64,000 nucleotides of DNA from NCBI RefSeq assembly GCF_963576675.1, contig NC_088916.1:50965001-51029000 (forward strand), read 5' to 3'. The DNA comes from Euphorbia lathyris. Lineage: Eukaryota; Streptophyta; Magnoliopsida; Malpighiales; Euphorbiaceae. The notes under the pieces are model-generated. The model saw nothing but the letters and a program-made list of their open reading frames with translations, was not told the origin of the DNA and did no database searches. Positions 1 through 10,343 of this stretch are shown here, in pieces. How positions within the stretch are numbered: position 1 is the stretch's first letter; the number at the start of each line of letters is the position of its first letter. The position numbers and the translations under genes are program-made.

Positions 1-202
1 CTACCCTATCAAACTAATTTCTATGATTTCCAACTAATCAAGCAAAAACGTATCTTTTTCGCACCCAAAACCCAATCTTGCAAATTCAGTCAATCCAAAC
101 CAAACCAAACCCAGAATTAATATCATCAGAAACAACAGAACCACCGATTGCCAGCAATAAGGAAACACAATAATCAAAAAGTAAAGCAAAATTAGAACTT
201 AC

Positions 203-375
203 ATATTGAGGAATTGAGAGTGACAAACAAGGGAATTCCAACCGAGAGATGAGTAGAGCTCGACATAGTTATTGACGTGTCTCTCTTGGCTCGACATCCA
301 AGCAAAAACCACTACTATTCCTTCTCTTCTCGTCTCCCTTCTTCCCCAATAACACCTTCCTCCAAAACCCCACAT
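203..375 (-). CDS. First coding exon of a DUF829 / TMEM53-like protein (partial, continues off left edge)
   Basis: Read on the minus strand, an ATG at 375 opens MWGFGGRCYWGRR, followed by a segment with IVVVFAWMSSQERH, YVELYSSLGWNSL and VCHSQFLNM. I recognise this as the N-terminus of the plant DUF829 family (transmembrane protein 53-like, predicted alpha/beta-hydrolase fold; molecular role poorly known). The frame ends at a consensus splice donor, GTAAGT at 202-197, after the first two bases of the last Met codon, so exon 1 is about 58 codons and the next exon should supply the G. The rest of the gene lies to the left of the window. An in-frame upstream ATG at 426 would add 17 residues, but family members begin near MWG, so I chose 375. 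Bases 1-202 would be intron 1. Identification is from remembered family resemblance. Confidence 0.8.
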
Positions 376-1144
376 TTTGCTTCCTCTATTCCAACTCCAA
401 CGTGAAAACAAAACACAGCTGGTCAATTCTCTGCAACACGATTCCGATTAACTAACAACTTGGAGGGAATTCAATTTGATTCATAAATCGAAACCAAATT
501 TCAAACCAGAATTGAAGGAGATGCTAGAATCGACTTTTATCTCTCCACTGTTTTTTTTATTTTAATTAAATCCGAATTTCGTATGCTGGACAAAGATAGA
601 TTGGAATGGAAAACTTTGGGGGCATTAGATCGTGTGCAAAACATCTCAAATAATTAGTCTGTGCAACTGCCAGCTGGCACAATAAAAATGGAGAGATTGG
701 ACGATAAAATGAATGATTCGGTGATGTTAGTTTTTGATTGGTGGTAAGATGAGATAGGTGGCTGTGACTGAAGGGTAAATGACAGTCGAATCGTATACGC
801 AATGTGAAGCGGCCGAACGAGCTGAAAATAGTGTGTGTTTTGAATTATTAGAAAGAAGAAGAAAAAGGAAAAGAGTGGAGAACATTGCCTTTTTTTTATA
901 TTGACGTGACCATCTCATATAATCCCCACAACCAACCAATCTTCTCACACGTACCATCCAACAATTTCAATATGGGGTTTTAATGTTATTTTTGTTATGT
1001 TTTAGTTGAATTTTATTTTGTTGAGTTAGTCGAAATTTTAATTTTCTATAAATTGGTCGGAAGATCAACTCAGTTCTAGAAGTATAATACACGCACATCT
1101 TTCTGTAATTTGAGTTATATCCCTGATTTTTATTATATATCGAT
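376..1144 (-). promoter_or_regulatory. 5'UTR and upstream region of the DUF829 gene; no defined element
   Basis: This stretch lies upstream of the minus-strand start codon and should contain its leader and core promoter. I see no convincing TATA box at a fixed distance and no long ORF with family resemblance. A short pyrimidine-rich leader-like segment lies around 300-480. The remainder is AT-rich and unremarkable. Confidence 0.3.
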
Positions 1145-2108
1145 TAAGACCTCCTCTTTCCTTAAGTCATTTTTCAAGAAAATTCACTTGTTCAAATTCA
1201 TCATTTTACCTCTCAAACTCATTAAATATCCTATTTACCCATTAACTTCATAGAAATGGTATTTTCCACCTCATTAACTTGTTTAAATTAGTTATTTTAT
1301 CCATTTTCAATCATCGAATGTCCTACTTACCACCTTAACTCTGTAAAAGTGGCATTTCTCACCCCTTATTATCATATTTACCCCCTTAACTCCATAAAAG
1401 TGGTATTTCTTACTCTTTTATAGTGCAAAATTAATAGCACTTATTCAAATGAGTTTGAAAATATATATTTTTAATATCAACCTTTTATTTTGTTTTAATT
1501 TGATAATTATATCGATCATTCACGTGTTTATTATAATAATATTGTATTACAATAATTAATAATCAAAATTTAACTAGCAAAAAAAGTTGAAAATGGAAAG
1601 AATGAATAAAATATACAAATAACAAGAACATTTTTTTTGTTTTTTTTAATAAAAAAACAAGAACATTAATATAAACCAGTTAAAGACATTATATGTAGGG
1701 AAAATATACCAAAATAGGCCTATGATTTTGAGAAAGTATCAATTTAGGTTCCACGTACAAAATAACACCAATATAGGTTTAACGTTTAAAAAATGTATCA
1801 ATTTAGGCATCGATGGCGGATTCTAAGGGGTGAGAAATACCACTTTTATGGAGTTAAGGGGGTAAATAGGACATTCTATGAGTTGGAAAATGGGTAAATG
1901 GACAAGTTAAGGGGTGAGAAATACCACTTTTAAGAAATTAAGGGGGGATAAATAGGATATTCTATGAGTTGGGGGGATAAATGGACAAGTTGAGGGGGTG
2001 AGAAATACCACTTTTATGGAGTTAAGGGGGTAAATAGGACATAAGATAAGTTGATGGGGTAAAATGACCAATTTGGACAAGTTAAGGGGGCTGGATGAGT
2101 ATTAGGCC
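1145..2108. mobile_element. Non-autonomous inverted-repeat element, MULE-like, with tandemly repeated arms
   Basis: The right arm (about 1828-2108) repeats a phrase of the type GGTGAGAAATACCACTTT followed by GGAGTTAAGGGGGTAAATAG three times. The left arm (about 1186-1420) carries the reverse complement of the same phrases (TTAACTCCATAAAAGTGG, ATTTCTCACCCC). The right terminus reads GAGTATTAGGCC, which resembles the GGCCTAAT end of the better-preserved element at 6053-6921. The left terminus is eroded, so the boundary is approximate, and I could not find a target duplication. No coding capacity. Confidence 0.6.
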
Positions 2109-2124
2109 TTTTTTTCTTTTTATA

Positions 2125-3011
2125 GCAAAAAGCATCATGAGATCCTTGATCTTTCATTGTTTGGTGCATTAAGTTCTCAATCTTTTATTTAGACACATTG
2201 AGCCATTGATCTTTCATTGTTTGGTGCATTAAGTTCTCAATCTTTTATTTAGATACATTGAGCCCTTGATCTTTCATTGTTTGGTGCATTAAGCCCTCGA
2301 TCTTTCATTTAGACACATTGAGCCCTTCATCTTTAATATATGGGTGTATTAGGCCATTCCGTAAATCAATTCATAAATGGGTGTATTAAGAGCCTGTTTG
2401 GTTAGGTTTATATAACCGCAACGTTTAACATTTTCTCTGGACACTGCAGCATTTTGGAGCTTTTCATAAACAATTATTTGTAGTTACTTGTTATTGACAA
2501 AATTATCATTCATATTTCCACAAAATGTCTTTCCTTTTTAAACATTATTTTTATTTTTAGAACATAATTATCAAAAAACAAGGTTTTGTTGTGTTCAATA
2601 AATTTTTTATTTAAATTATTTTTATTAATTTGTATAATTTATTTAAAACATGTCCATATTAGATATTTTAAATACTAACAGCAACAGTTCAGTATAATTT
2701 TACCTAACACTAATAATTAAACAATTAATAACAAACAGTCAACAACAACAACAAACAGCTAACATCAACAGCAAAATCTATTAGCTAACAGTTGAATCAA
2801 ATAGCCCTTTAATACACTCATACATGAATTGATTTACGGAAGAGTTAATACACCCAATATGAAAGATCAAGAGTTCAATGTGTCTAAATGAAAGATCGAT
2901 GGCTTAATACACCAAACAATAAAAGATTAAAGGCTCAATGTATCTAAATAAAAAATCGAGAAATTAATGCACCAAACTATAAAAGATCAGAATTCTCGTA
3001 ATACTTTTTGC
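2125..3011. mobile_element. Inverted-repeat element with repeat-bearing termini of about 270 bp
   Basis: Both ends start with GCAAAAAG and then carry repeated copies of a phrase like GATCTTTCATTGTTTGGTGC plus TTTAGACACATTGAGCC, in opposite orientations (2125-2400 and 2800-3011). The interior is AT-rich with no coding sequence. The long, internally repetitive inverted termini suggest a MULE-type non-autonomous element. The flanks (CTTTTTATA left, CTTCTTTTT right) do not form a clear 9-bp duplication, so the superfamily is a guess. Confidence 0.6.
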
Positions 3012-3231
3012 CTTCTTTTTTAAACCCACCAAACATGTTCACAACTTGCCCATCCATTTCTCAATGGAAATGGATCGTAGGTGTATGATATGTCATACAA
3101 AGGTGATTCGAGGTATTGTATGTATGAGGAAAAAACTCCACAACAAACATCATGATGGGTAGACTCAAATTCGGAAAACGGTTCTATCCACGTTGCACAA
3201 GAAGTTTTCTTTTCTTTTTTTTTTATCTTTA

Positions 3232-4419
3232 AGCCTTATTTGTTTGGGGGAAAAATATTATGTTAAGAAAAATTTTATACAGAAAAAATATTATATAGTA
3301 AAATAAAATATTTTCTGTGTTTGCCAATAACACTGGAAAATATTTTCCGGTGTTTGGCTACAATACTGGAAAATATTTTCCAACCACTAAATATAGATTT
3401 TCTGTATTTTTATTTATTTTCGATTATATATATATAACACAAAAAAATAGATTCAAATGTATTAAGCATCAAAAACACACATAAACTCTTAAGTGTCGTT
3501 TGGTTCGCGGAATAGAATGAAATGAAATGAAATGGAATAGAATTGATATTCCAAAGGAATAGAATAGCAAGGAATGGAATAAAAATTCATTTGGAAAAAA
3601 AGTGGAAAAACATGAAAATGTGAAAAAATAATAATGTTAAAAACACGAAAAACGTTTTTTCATATTTTTGGCATTTTCTGTACGTTTCTCGTGTTATTAA
3701 CGTTATTGTGTTTTTTTACATTTTTTCTACATTTTTCGTGTTTTCACGTTTAGTTTTTCAGGTTTTTCCTTTTTCATGTCTTCTTTTTTTGGTGTTTTTT
3801 ATTTTTCACATTTTGTTACTTTTTCGTGTTATTCACGTTTTTTTCATGTTTTTCGTATTTTCATGTTTTCGTGTTTTGTTTGCATTTTTCGTCTTTTTAT
3901 ATTTATCACGTTTTTGATGCATTGTCACGTTTTTGTGTTTTAGCATTTTTCATGTTTTCGTGTTTTTTGTATTTTTTCACGTTTTCTTGTTTTTTTTTTT
4001 TGTATTTTTCATGTTTTTGTATATATCATGTTTTGTCACTTTTTCGCGTTGTTCATGTTTTTTGCTTTTTCAAGTGTTTGCTTTTTTTTTTTGCGTTTTT
4101 GTGTTTTTCGCATTTGTTCACCTTATCATGTTTTTTTGCGGGTTTTTTTTTCATATTCTCGTGTTTTGTAACGTTTTAACATTATTCATGTTTTTTCGTG
4201 TTTCATATTTTTCGTATTTTTACATTTTTAACGTTTTTTCCATTTTTATCTGAACGCGTATGTTTTGGGAAAAGGGTAAAACATTTTCTCTTATTTCTTC
4301 TTTCCTTTTCTATTGACTTACCACTTATTTTCCTTTGACTTATTTTCCTGCCCAAACAAATACTGGAAAATTGAAAAAATATTTTCCTGCAGAATATTTC
4401 TCCCCAAACAAACAGGGCC
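3232..4419. mobile_element. PIF/Harbinger (Tourist-like) non-autonomous element, copy 1
   Basis: The ends are AGCCTTATTTGTTTGGGG on the left and, inverted, GGCCCTGTTTGTTTGGGG on the right, flanked by TTA on both sides (3229-3231, 4420-4422), the 3-bp duplication typical of PIF/Harbinger. Subterminal GGAAAATATTTTCC motifs recur. The interior is a long T-rich array (listed separately). A second family member lies at 28031-28913. Around 3488-3600 is a foreign piece beginning AAGTGTCGTTTGGTTCGCGG with GGAATAGAATG repeats, which looks like one end of another MITE nested inside. Confidence 0.72.
3655..4255 (+). repeat. T-rich array with regularly spaced CGTG/CATG/CACG cores (copy 1)
   Basis: About 600 bp in which runs of four to nine T are separated, roughly every 10-12 bp, by CGTG, CATG, CACG or CGTA. 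The strand asymmetry is extreme: almost no A occurs outside these cores. Open frames of 69-117 codons in this array (for example 3826-4179) are Phe/Cys/Val-rich by-products of TTT codons, not proteins. The same array occupies the centre of the related element at 28031-28913. Confidence 0.8.
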
Positions 4420-4511
4420 TTATTTACTTGTTATTTTATATATTCATCAATTTATAATTTGGTGGTTTACATAGTTTTTATCCTTTTTGCGGTATCAAAA
4501 GTGTAATTAGT

Positions 4512-5235
4512 TTGAATCACATGATGAACTCGTCACTGATAGGGCACAAGAATCAAATTAAGGGTTTAATATGTGAAGTTCATAAGCTCGGGGATAAAGT
4601 TCTTACATTCAGAGAGTTCGGGCATGAACAAAATACTACGCAGTTTATTGGAATGAAAATAGAAATAGACTGTTTGAAATTGACAGAGTTTCTCGCAATC
4701 AATACCGTACTTGCATACAACGGCATCATAGGAAGACATCTACTATCAGAGTTGGCACGAGCCCTATCCATTGCCACTTGGCATGACAAATTCCTAAGGA
4801 AGGATGAATGACAATAACTCAAGAGAACCAGATAACCTCAAGGAAACTTACATGTCCGCACTTGAAATGAAGCCTAGTGACATGGAGGTATGTGAGGAAT
4901 AAAGGGAGCAGGTAGAGCCCGTAGGAGAAATGGAGACGATATGATTAGCCGAAGGAAAGTCTGCTAAAGTCATAATAGAGACGGTGATAGAAGATGTGGT
5001 GGAAATCCTGAAAAGAAACATTTCGGCTTTTGCATGGTGCCTGAAGGATGTCACGAAAATATCGTCGAAGGTCATGATACATATTCTAGACATGTGTCCT
5101 AAGCGCAACTGGTAGTAAGATAAAAGAAAAGAAACTATGTGCCCGAGAAGCAAAAGACCATCAATACACAGGTGGACAAACTATTTAGCTTCGGTCACAT
5201 TCAAGCAGTACACTACGCTGTTTATAAAAACATCA
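4512..5235 (+). pseudogene. Degenerate Ty3-type pol fragment (protease to start of RT)
   Basis: The first 100 codons (4512-4811) end with FLAINTVLAYNGIIGRHLLSE, which matches the conserved segment after the retroviral-type protease in Ty3 elements (AYNxILGR). Downstream, after a stop and frame changes, the plus strand still encodes a FLKRN.SAFAW-like segment (about 5000-5040) and a run resembling the linker before RT (about 5105-5180). No LTR, primer site or catalytic RT motif survives. I read it as an old pol fragment. The lineage cannot be told. Confidence 0.6.
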
Positions 5236-6043
5236 AAAATTGTCAACCTGTATTAATTGTAATTTATTAAAAGGGGAAATGAAAATGAAAATTTATTAAA
5301 GAATATATATTAGTACGAGCGTACTTGAACTTGAGCTGAACCTAGAATTCAGGTTTTTTTAATGTAGCCCAATTGGTTCGAGCATGATGCATATTTAGTA
5401 TGGATTGGGTTGGACCTGAGTACGTGTTTTCGATGTTGCATGGTTCGAGCTTGATTCGTCCAGCCCATGAACATGTCTACATAGAGGTAACTTTTTTTTT
5501 TTACTTAATGCATCATTCGCCACAGACTTTGTCTAGAAAACTTGATTTGTCCTCTGAACTTTTAAAATGTCCTAACAGCTCCATCAACTTGCTTAAAATG
5601 TCTTGATAACTCCCCCAACTTGCTTTAAAATGTAGTCAATTAATCATTTAGTTGTAAAAAAGTAGGTTGTATGTGAAATGTATGTTGCATGCGCCTTGAA
5701 ACAGTCAAATGATCAACATCGAAGTATAAGGATTTAATATTAGAGAGAACATGTCTTACAATTTAACATGCAAAAATTTTATTTTAATATATTATGTGAA
5801 TTATATAATAACATTCTAAGTCGTATATAACATGTTTTCTACATACAGCTTAATCCTTTACATCCGAGTAATTAATTAATTATATTTTAACTAAATTGAT
5901 GGGTTATCGTGGCATTATATCATACCAATCAAGACAATGTATTAAGTTTTTTTGAAGTGTGTTCATATTCATTTGGTCTTTGAATGTCCGTGAAATCTTG
6001 CTCTAGAAAAGGGCAAGAAATCGCGTAGAAAAGAGTTCATTTA
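5236..6043. other. AT-rich intergenic stretch without a recognised gene
   Basis: Nothing codes here. Around 5550-5640 a phrase (AACTTGCTTAAAATGTC, repeated once with small changes) resembles the terminal repeats of non-autonomous DNA elements, but no matching inverted copy is in reach. The rest is AT-rich. Confidence 0.4.
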
Positions 6044-6052
6044 ATAAACGAA

Positions 6053-6921
6053 GGCCTAATGCATATCCAGTCCCCTAAAGTTGTCCGTTTTGTTATTTAA
6101 CCCCCTCACCTTACGGGACAATCCTTTAATCTCCTAAACTCCAAAAAAACGCTGCTTTTAACCCCATATCGTCCGACGTGGTATTGACCTAGTCAACGTT
6201 TGTGTCTCAAACACAAGAGGCGCGTGGGAAGATTTTGTTCTTGCCTCCAACGGTAAAAAAATGAATACCCAACCCCCTAAAGTTGTCCATTTTGTTCATT
6301 TAACCCCCTCACCTCACGGGACAACCCTTTAACCTCCTAAACTCCAAAAAAACTCCTAGTTCCAACTCAAGTACGGGCATTGGAGATAAAGAAGATTTAA
6401 TTGGTGTCTTTTTAATTTTTAATTGGTGCTTTTTTTGGTCTCAATCCACGTTGGAATTGTAAAAAATGCTTTAACTTTGTATGAATTATGACCACAATGT
6501 ATATAGATACAATGGAAGGCAATACAAAGGAAGAGTTAAAATCTGATTTGACATGAAGTATAGAATACAGTGAAAGAGAAGTGATGACTAAATGATATTT
6601 ATAGCAAATTTTCAATATTAAGGACTTTCCCATATGGGGTTAAAAGTAGCGTTTTTTTAGAGTTTAGGGGGTTAAAGGGTTGTCTCGTAAGGTGAGGGGG
6701 TTAAATGAACAAAACGGACAACTTTAGGGGGTTGGGTAATGCGGGATACACACGTGTCACGCGCGTGACACACACGGACAACATTATATCTCGGCAGTTT
6801 AAAATATGGGGTTAAAAGTAGCGTTTTTTTGGAGTTTAGGGGGTTAAAGGGTTGTCCCGTAAGGTGAGGGGGTTAAATGAACAAAACGGACAGCTTTAGG
6901 GGGCTAGGTATGCATTAGGCC
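6053..6921. mobile_element. Non-autonomous MULE with perfect 9-bp target duplication
   Basis: The element starts GGCCTAATGCATA and ends with the exact inverse, flanked by ATAAACGAA on both sides (6044-6052 and 6922-6930). A 9-bp duplication is the hallmark of Mutator-like elements. The termini contain CCCCTAAAGTTGTCCGTTTTG and TTAACCCCCTCACCTTACGG, present two times in each half in opposite orientations (about 6075 and 6265; 6640 and 6790). No transposase. Confidence 0.88.
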
Positions 6922-6930
6922 ATAAACGAA

Positions 6931-7358
6931 TGATCATTTGTTGGTTGAAAACTAAAAAGCTTCGGCTTTCACCTTTCTTCGATATTTGTCAGAGTTGCAT
7001 TTCGGGCTTGATTGGATGAGAGGTTTAGAGGGGTTAATAAGGAAAGGGTTAGTAAGGGTTGATAGAAACCCTTGTTTGGGAGAGGGAAGGGTTAGTAAGG
7101 GTTTTTACAAACCCATGTTTGGAAAAAAAAAAAAAAAAGAAAGAAGAGTAAGGGTAATGATGTGTTTTGAAGGGTTTTTTTAAAAAAAATTTCATACTTT
7201 ACCACTCCTTTCCTTCCCGTTCAGATATCAAGCACTTTACCATTCCTTCCCGTTCAGATATCAAGCACTTGAGGTCGCCACTCATCGGATTACACCACCT
7301 ATACATACCGATCAAGCATCACATTCTTTCCTTCTCCGCATCTCATATCCTCTCTTTG
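6931..7358 (+). promoter_or_regulatory. Promoter and 5' leader region of the MOZART1/GIP gene
   Basis: This lies between the MULE and a probable splice donor (TTTG then GTGAGT, 7359). Within the likely leader, a stretch of about 33 bp ending CCCGTTCAGATATCAAGC is tandemly duplicated (7196-7263). Upstream is a GGGTTAGTAAGGG-type repeat (7030-7105) and an A-run at about 7122-7138. I do not see a convincing TATA box. The transcription start is inferred, not seen. Confidence 0.35.
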
Positions 7359-8915
7359 GTGAGTACTGATTAACACACTTAATTTCCTCAGTTTAGTGAA
7401 ATTTTAGTTCTTGTCGACGAATTAGGGTTTTGTTTTTCATCATAATCAGCGAATACTCACAGTCTTGCTTTTCTTTTTAAGTGGCAATAAAAGAAATTGG
7501 ATCTCAAATTCTGTACGGATAAAGCAACCAACAAACCCCCAATTTAATCATAGAAACGACATGGAAAGACTAAGGTTTTAGCAAATACCATTGGCGTATA
7601 CATGACCTGCTTGTGCCTTTAGTGAAGATGTGCAATAATGTGCTTTTAGATGGTATGCTATATATTTTTATTTCATCTCATGATCCATTTTGCTGGTTTC
7701 TGCTAATAAATAAATTTAATTAGCTAGTCTTGAAGTATTGTCTGATTTGGTATTCCTAGAATTTAAGCCTTTAACTAAATTCTGGAATGACTGATTAAAG
7801 TGAATTCTACTTAGTACTTATGGGCAATCTCTCAAGATATGTCTGGTTCATCAATTCATAGTGTTATTAGGCTTATATATGTACTTTCTTTCTTTTTTTA
7901 CTCAACATGTATTAGTTGAACTTGAAGATGACTTTTTTTCTTCTCATACATATTTTGTTCCTTGAACATATTAGCTTTATATGTATGTCTGTAGAGTCAT
8001 TCACAAATCACATGATAAATGTGGCTAGAAAACTTCAGCTTCATCTCCATTTGCATCAGAAATGGTATTATTGTTGCATCTATGACTTGCTGAATTACAT
8101 TCATTCAATAATGCTGATTGTTATCTAGCTGTTACTTACTGATACTTTTTAATGAAATTCAAAACATCCTTCCTTTTGCATATTTTGGTAGATTCCTAGG
8201 GTATTTTATGGTATGGAAGGCTTAGGGAAATGAAAGCAACAGACTTTATCCGACTGCTAATTTTTATTCTTACTTTTAAATAATTACATGTGCTTTTGTG
8301 AAATGACTGAGAGCTTAGATTAATGAATGCAATTCATGTGCATCAGAAGGTGGTTTCATCAAGTAGTGTTTGCACATCTTGAATTTCAGTTATGTTTTAT
8401 TTTAAAATTAGATGAGATTAATGGTTTAGATAAAAATATCTGTGTGTATCTGAATTGAAATTGAATCCCTACATTGCAAATTTTCCATATTAATTGACTT
8501 GAATATCCGAGGGCGAGCCTTGGCGCAACGGTAAACGTTGTTGTTGTCGTGTGACCAAGAGGTCATGGGTTCGAATCTTCGGAGCGGCCTCTTGCCAAAT
8601 AAATTGGCAGGGGAAGGCTTTCCCCCAGTACACCCTTGTGGTGGGACCCCTCTCCGGACCCTCGCTCAGCGGGGACGCGTAGTGCACCGGGCCGCCCTTA
8701 ATTGACTTGAATATCCATGCTATATTCTTCTGAGCAAAGTCTTTCAACTGGGTGTTTCGATCCTAAATCTCTGTGCTATTGAAAAGATCAATAGCAATGA
8801 GCTAAAGCAGAATGGTCCAAGGCTTGACTTGAACTTGCCCTTTGTTTGCTTTAATTCTGTAATGTTGTACACTTTTTCAATGCCTGATAACTCTGTTTTC
8901 TCTTTCTTGATGAAG
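7359..8915 (+). other. Probable 5'UTR intron of the MOZART1/GIP gene
   Basis: A consensus donor (GTGAGT at 7359) and a pyrimidine-rich tract ending TTGATGAAG (AG at 8914-8915) would remove 1,557 bp and place the next exon one base before the first in-frame ATG. The interior has no long frame and contains an Au SINE at 8509-8697. The splice sites are inferred from sequence alone; RNA reads would settle them. Confidence 0.5.
8509..8697 (+). mobile_element. Au-type SINE, copy 1, inside the GIP 5' intron
   Basis: A 189-bp tRNA-derived SINE: the head has box-A-like CCTTGGCGCAACGGT and box B GGTTCGAATCT; the tail ends TAGTGCACCGGGCCGCCC. It is bracketed by a perfect 19-bp target duplication, TTAATTGACTTGAATATCC (8490-8508 and 8698-8716), so the insertion is fairly young. 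The body matches my memory of the widespread plant Au SINE family. Confidence 0.92.
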
Positions 8916-8925
8916 GATGTTCGAC

Positions 8926-9123
8926 ATGGATGAAGAAGCTGCCCGTAACTCTCTGGATTTGGCATTTTACATGTCGAACATTCTCGAAACAGGGCTAGAC
9001 AGGCACACACTCTCTTTGCTCGTTGCTTTGTGTGAGTTGGGTCTTAACCCAGAGGCATTAGCGGCTCTTGTAAAAGAAGTCCGAAGAGAAAACACTTCCT
9101 CTCTACCAACTCCTAATGTTTGA
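8926..9123 (+). CDS. Mitotic-spindle organizing protein 1 (MOZART1 / GCP3-interacting protein GIP)
   Basis: The 65-residue product begins MDEEAARNSLDLAFYMSNIL, continues with ETGLDRHTLSLLVALCELGL and NPEALAALVKEVRRE, and ends in a short Ser/Thr/Pro tail. This is the full MOZART1 fold, a small helical protein that binds the N-terminus of GCP proteins in the gamma-tubulin ring complex and recruits it to microtubule nucleation sites and, in plants, the nuclear envelope. Length is normal for the family (about 70 residues). An in-frame ATG at 8917 would add MFD; I prefer 8926 because family members start MDEE and because it has G at -3 and G at +4, whereas after splicing the 8917 ATG would have a weak context. 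No stop or frameshift: the only complete intact host gene here. Function is by homology. Confidence 0.93.
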   Translation: MDEEAARNSLDLAFYMSNILETGLDRHTLSLLVALCELGLNPEALAALVKEVRRENTSSLPTPNV

Positions 9124-9249
9124 TCACACAATTTCTCTTTCTTCCTGAATTATGTGGGATAAGCCCTGTAGTTATTATGGAGAACAAATTTAGACTCAAC
9201 GTTGATGTTAATATTATACAATTCTATACGCTGAGTCCAATTTATTACG

Positions 9250-9435
9250 TGCGAGCCTTGGCGCAACGGTAAACGTTGTTGTCGTGTGACCAAGAGGTCA
9301 CGGGTTCGAGTCTTAGGAGCGGCCTCTTGCCAAATAAATTGACAGGGGAAGGCTTGCCCCCCAGTACATCCTTGTGGTGGGACCCCTCCCCGGACCCTCG
9401 CTCAGCGGGGACGCGTAGTGTGACCGGGCCGCCCT
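9250..9435 (+). mobile_element. Au-type SINE, copy 2, just downstream of GIP
   Basis: About 186 bp, near-identical to the copy at 8509-8697, with the same A-box-like and B-box motifs (GGTTCGAGTCT) and the same GGGCCGCCC tail. The target duplication is imperfect (AGTCCAATTTAT on the left, AGTCTAAATTTAT on the right), so it is probably older. It lies 127 bp past the GIP stop codon and could be in its 3'UTR or just beyond it. Confidence 0.88.
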
Positions 9436-9639
9436 TAGTCTAAATTTATCCTTCTCCAATAACTATATGACTAAATTTGTATTTTAGTTAGTGTAGATGT
9501 AGAACCAAATTAATGAAAAGTTGATTTTTATTATATTTGTTGTTAATAGAGTTTGAAACTTTTGTTAGGTTCTTTGTTAATAGAGTCTGAAATTACTCTA
9601 TTTACAAAACGTCAATGTTAACATTGTACCGTGTTATCT

Positions 9640-9980
9640 ATGTTTTCGAAGCTGCTTTCAAATCCTTCCTTGAGATACCTACAAGATACAGTCAGAGAGG
9701 GACCAGAGTCCGGCAAACCCGGTCTATTTATAGTGTTTTGAATCCTTCTTCTTTTAGAAATCCATCCTTATTATGAATCTTTTTTATATTAGGAGAAATC
9801 TTCCTTTAGGAGGAGTCTTCTTCTAAGAGACGTCTTCGGGACGGTCTCTATTTGTCTGGCAGAAGGGTCTTCCTTTGTGGAAAACGGTTCTTGGAAATCT
9901 GTTAGATCCAAAGGCTCTTATTCTTTCACGTGGTTTATTGGATCCTAAGGCTCTCAACATTCCATATGTCGGAGTTTAAA
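9640..9980 (-). repeat. Probable LTR fragment (minus orientation)
   Basis: On the minus strand this stretch has a TATA-like CACTATAAATAGACCGGG followed by a leader-like segment, the usual layout of a plant LTR promoter. No matching second LTR, primer site or target duplication is visible. It may be a truncated solo LTR; an unrelated promoter is possible. The flanks 9436-9639 and 9981-10334 show no gene. Confidence 0.35.
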
Positions 9981-10343
9981 TCTTAGACTTTCAAATTATA
10001 TGTTTATTGTTTTATTCCCTAAAGTGCATGAGATTATTTTTTTATTTTGTAGTATATTCCAGTAGTGTTCTGTCTCAAATATTCCATGAGAAAGGTAAGT
10101 AGACATTTGTCTCATGAAACAGTAGAACAATGTCAAAGCAAGGTTTTCATTTTGAAATCATCAAATATGCATTTATGATATGGCACCTATTCAACATTAT
10201 AGTGCTTAGTATATTTTACAGAAGGAACAATACCTGAAATTAGTTTCCTAAACTACGTAATAAAATCATCAATTAAGCCTTTAATCTATTTAAAAATGAA
10301 CAATTCTCACCTTCTTATCTAATGATGTTAAGAATTAAATTAA

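Noticed and set aside
3708..4253. Open frames encoding Phe-rich hydrophobic peptides
   Set aside because: They arise from TTT codons in the T-rich array; the overlapping frames are all similarly open and lack codon structure. The same holds for 28180-28764.
8515..8590. Possible tRNA gene
   Set aside because: A and B boxes belong to an Au SINE with a target duplication; no cloverleaf with a proper anticodon arm.
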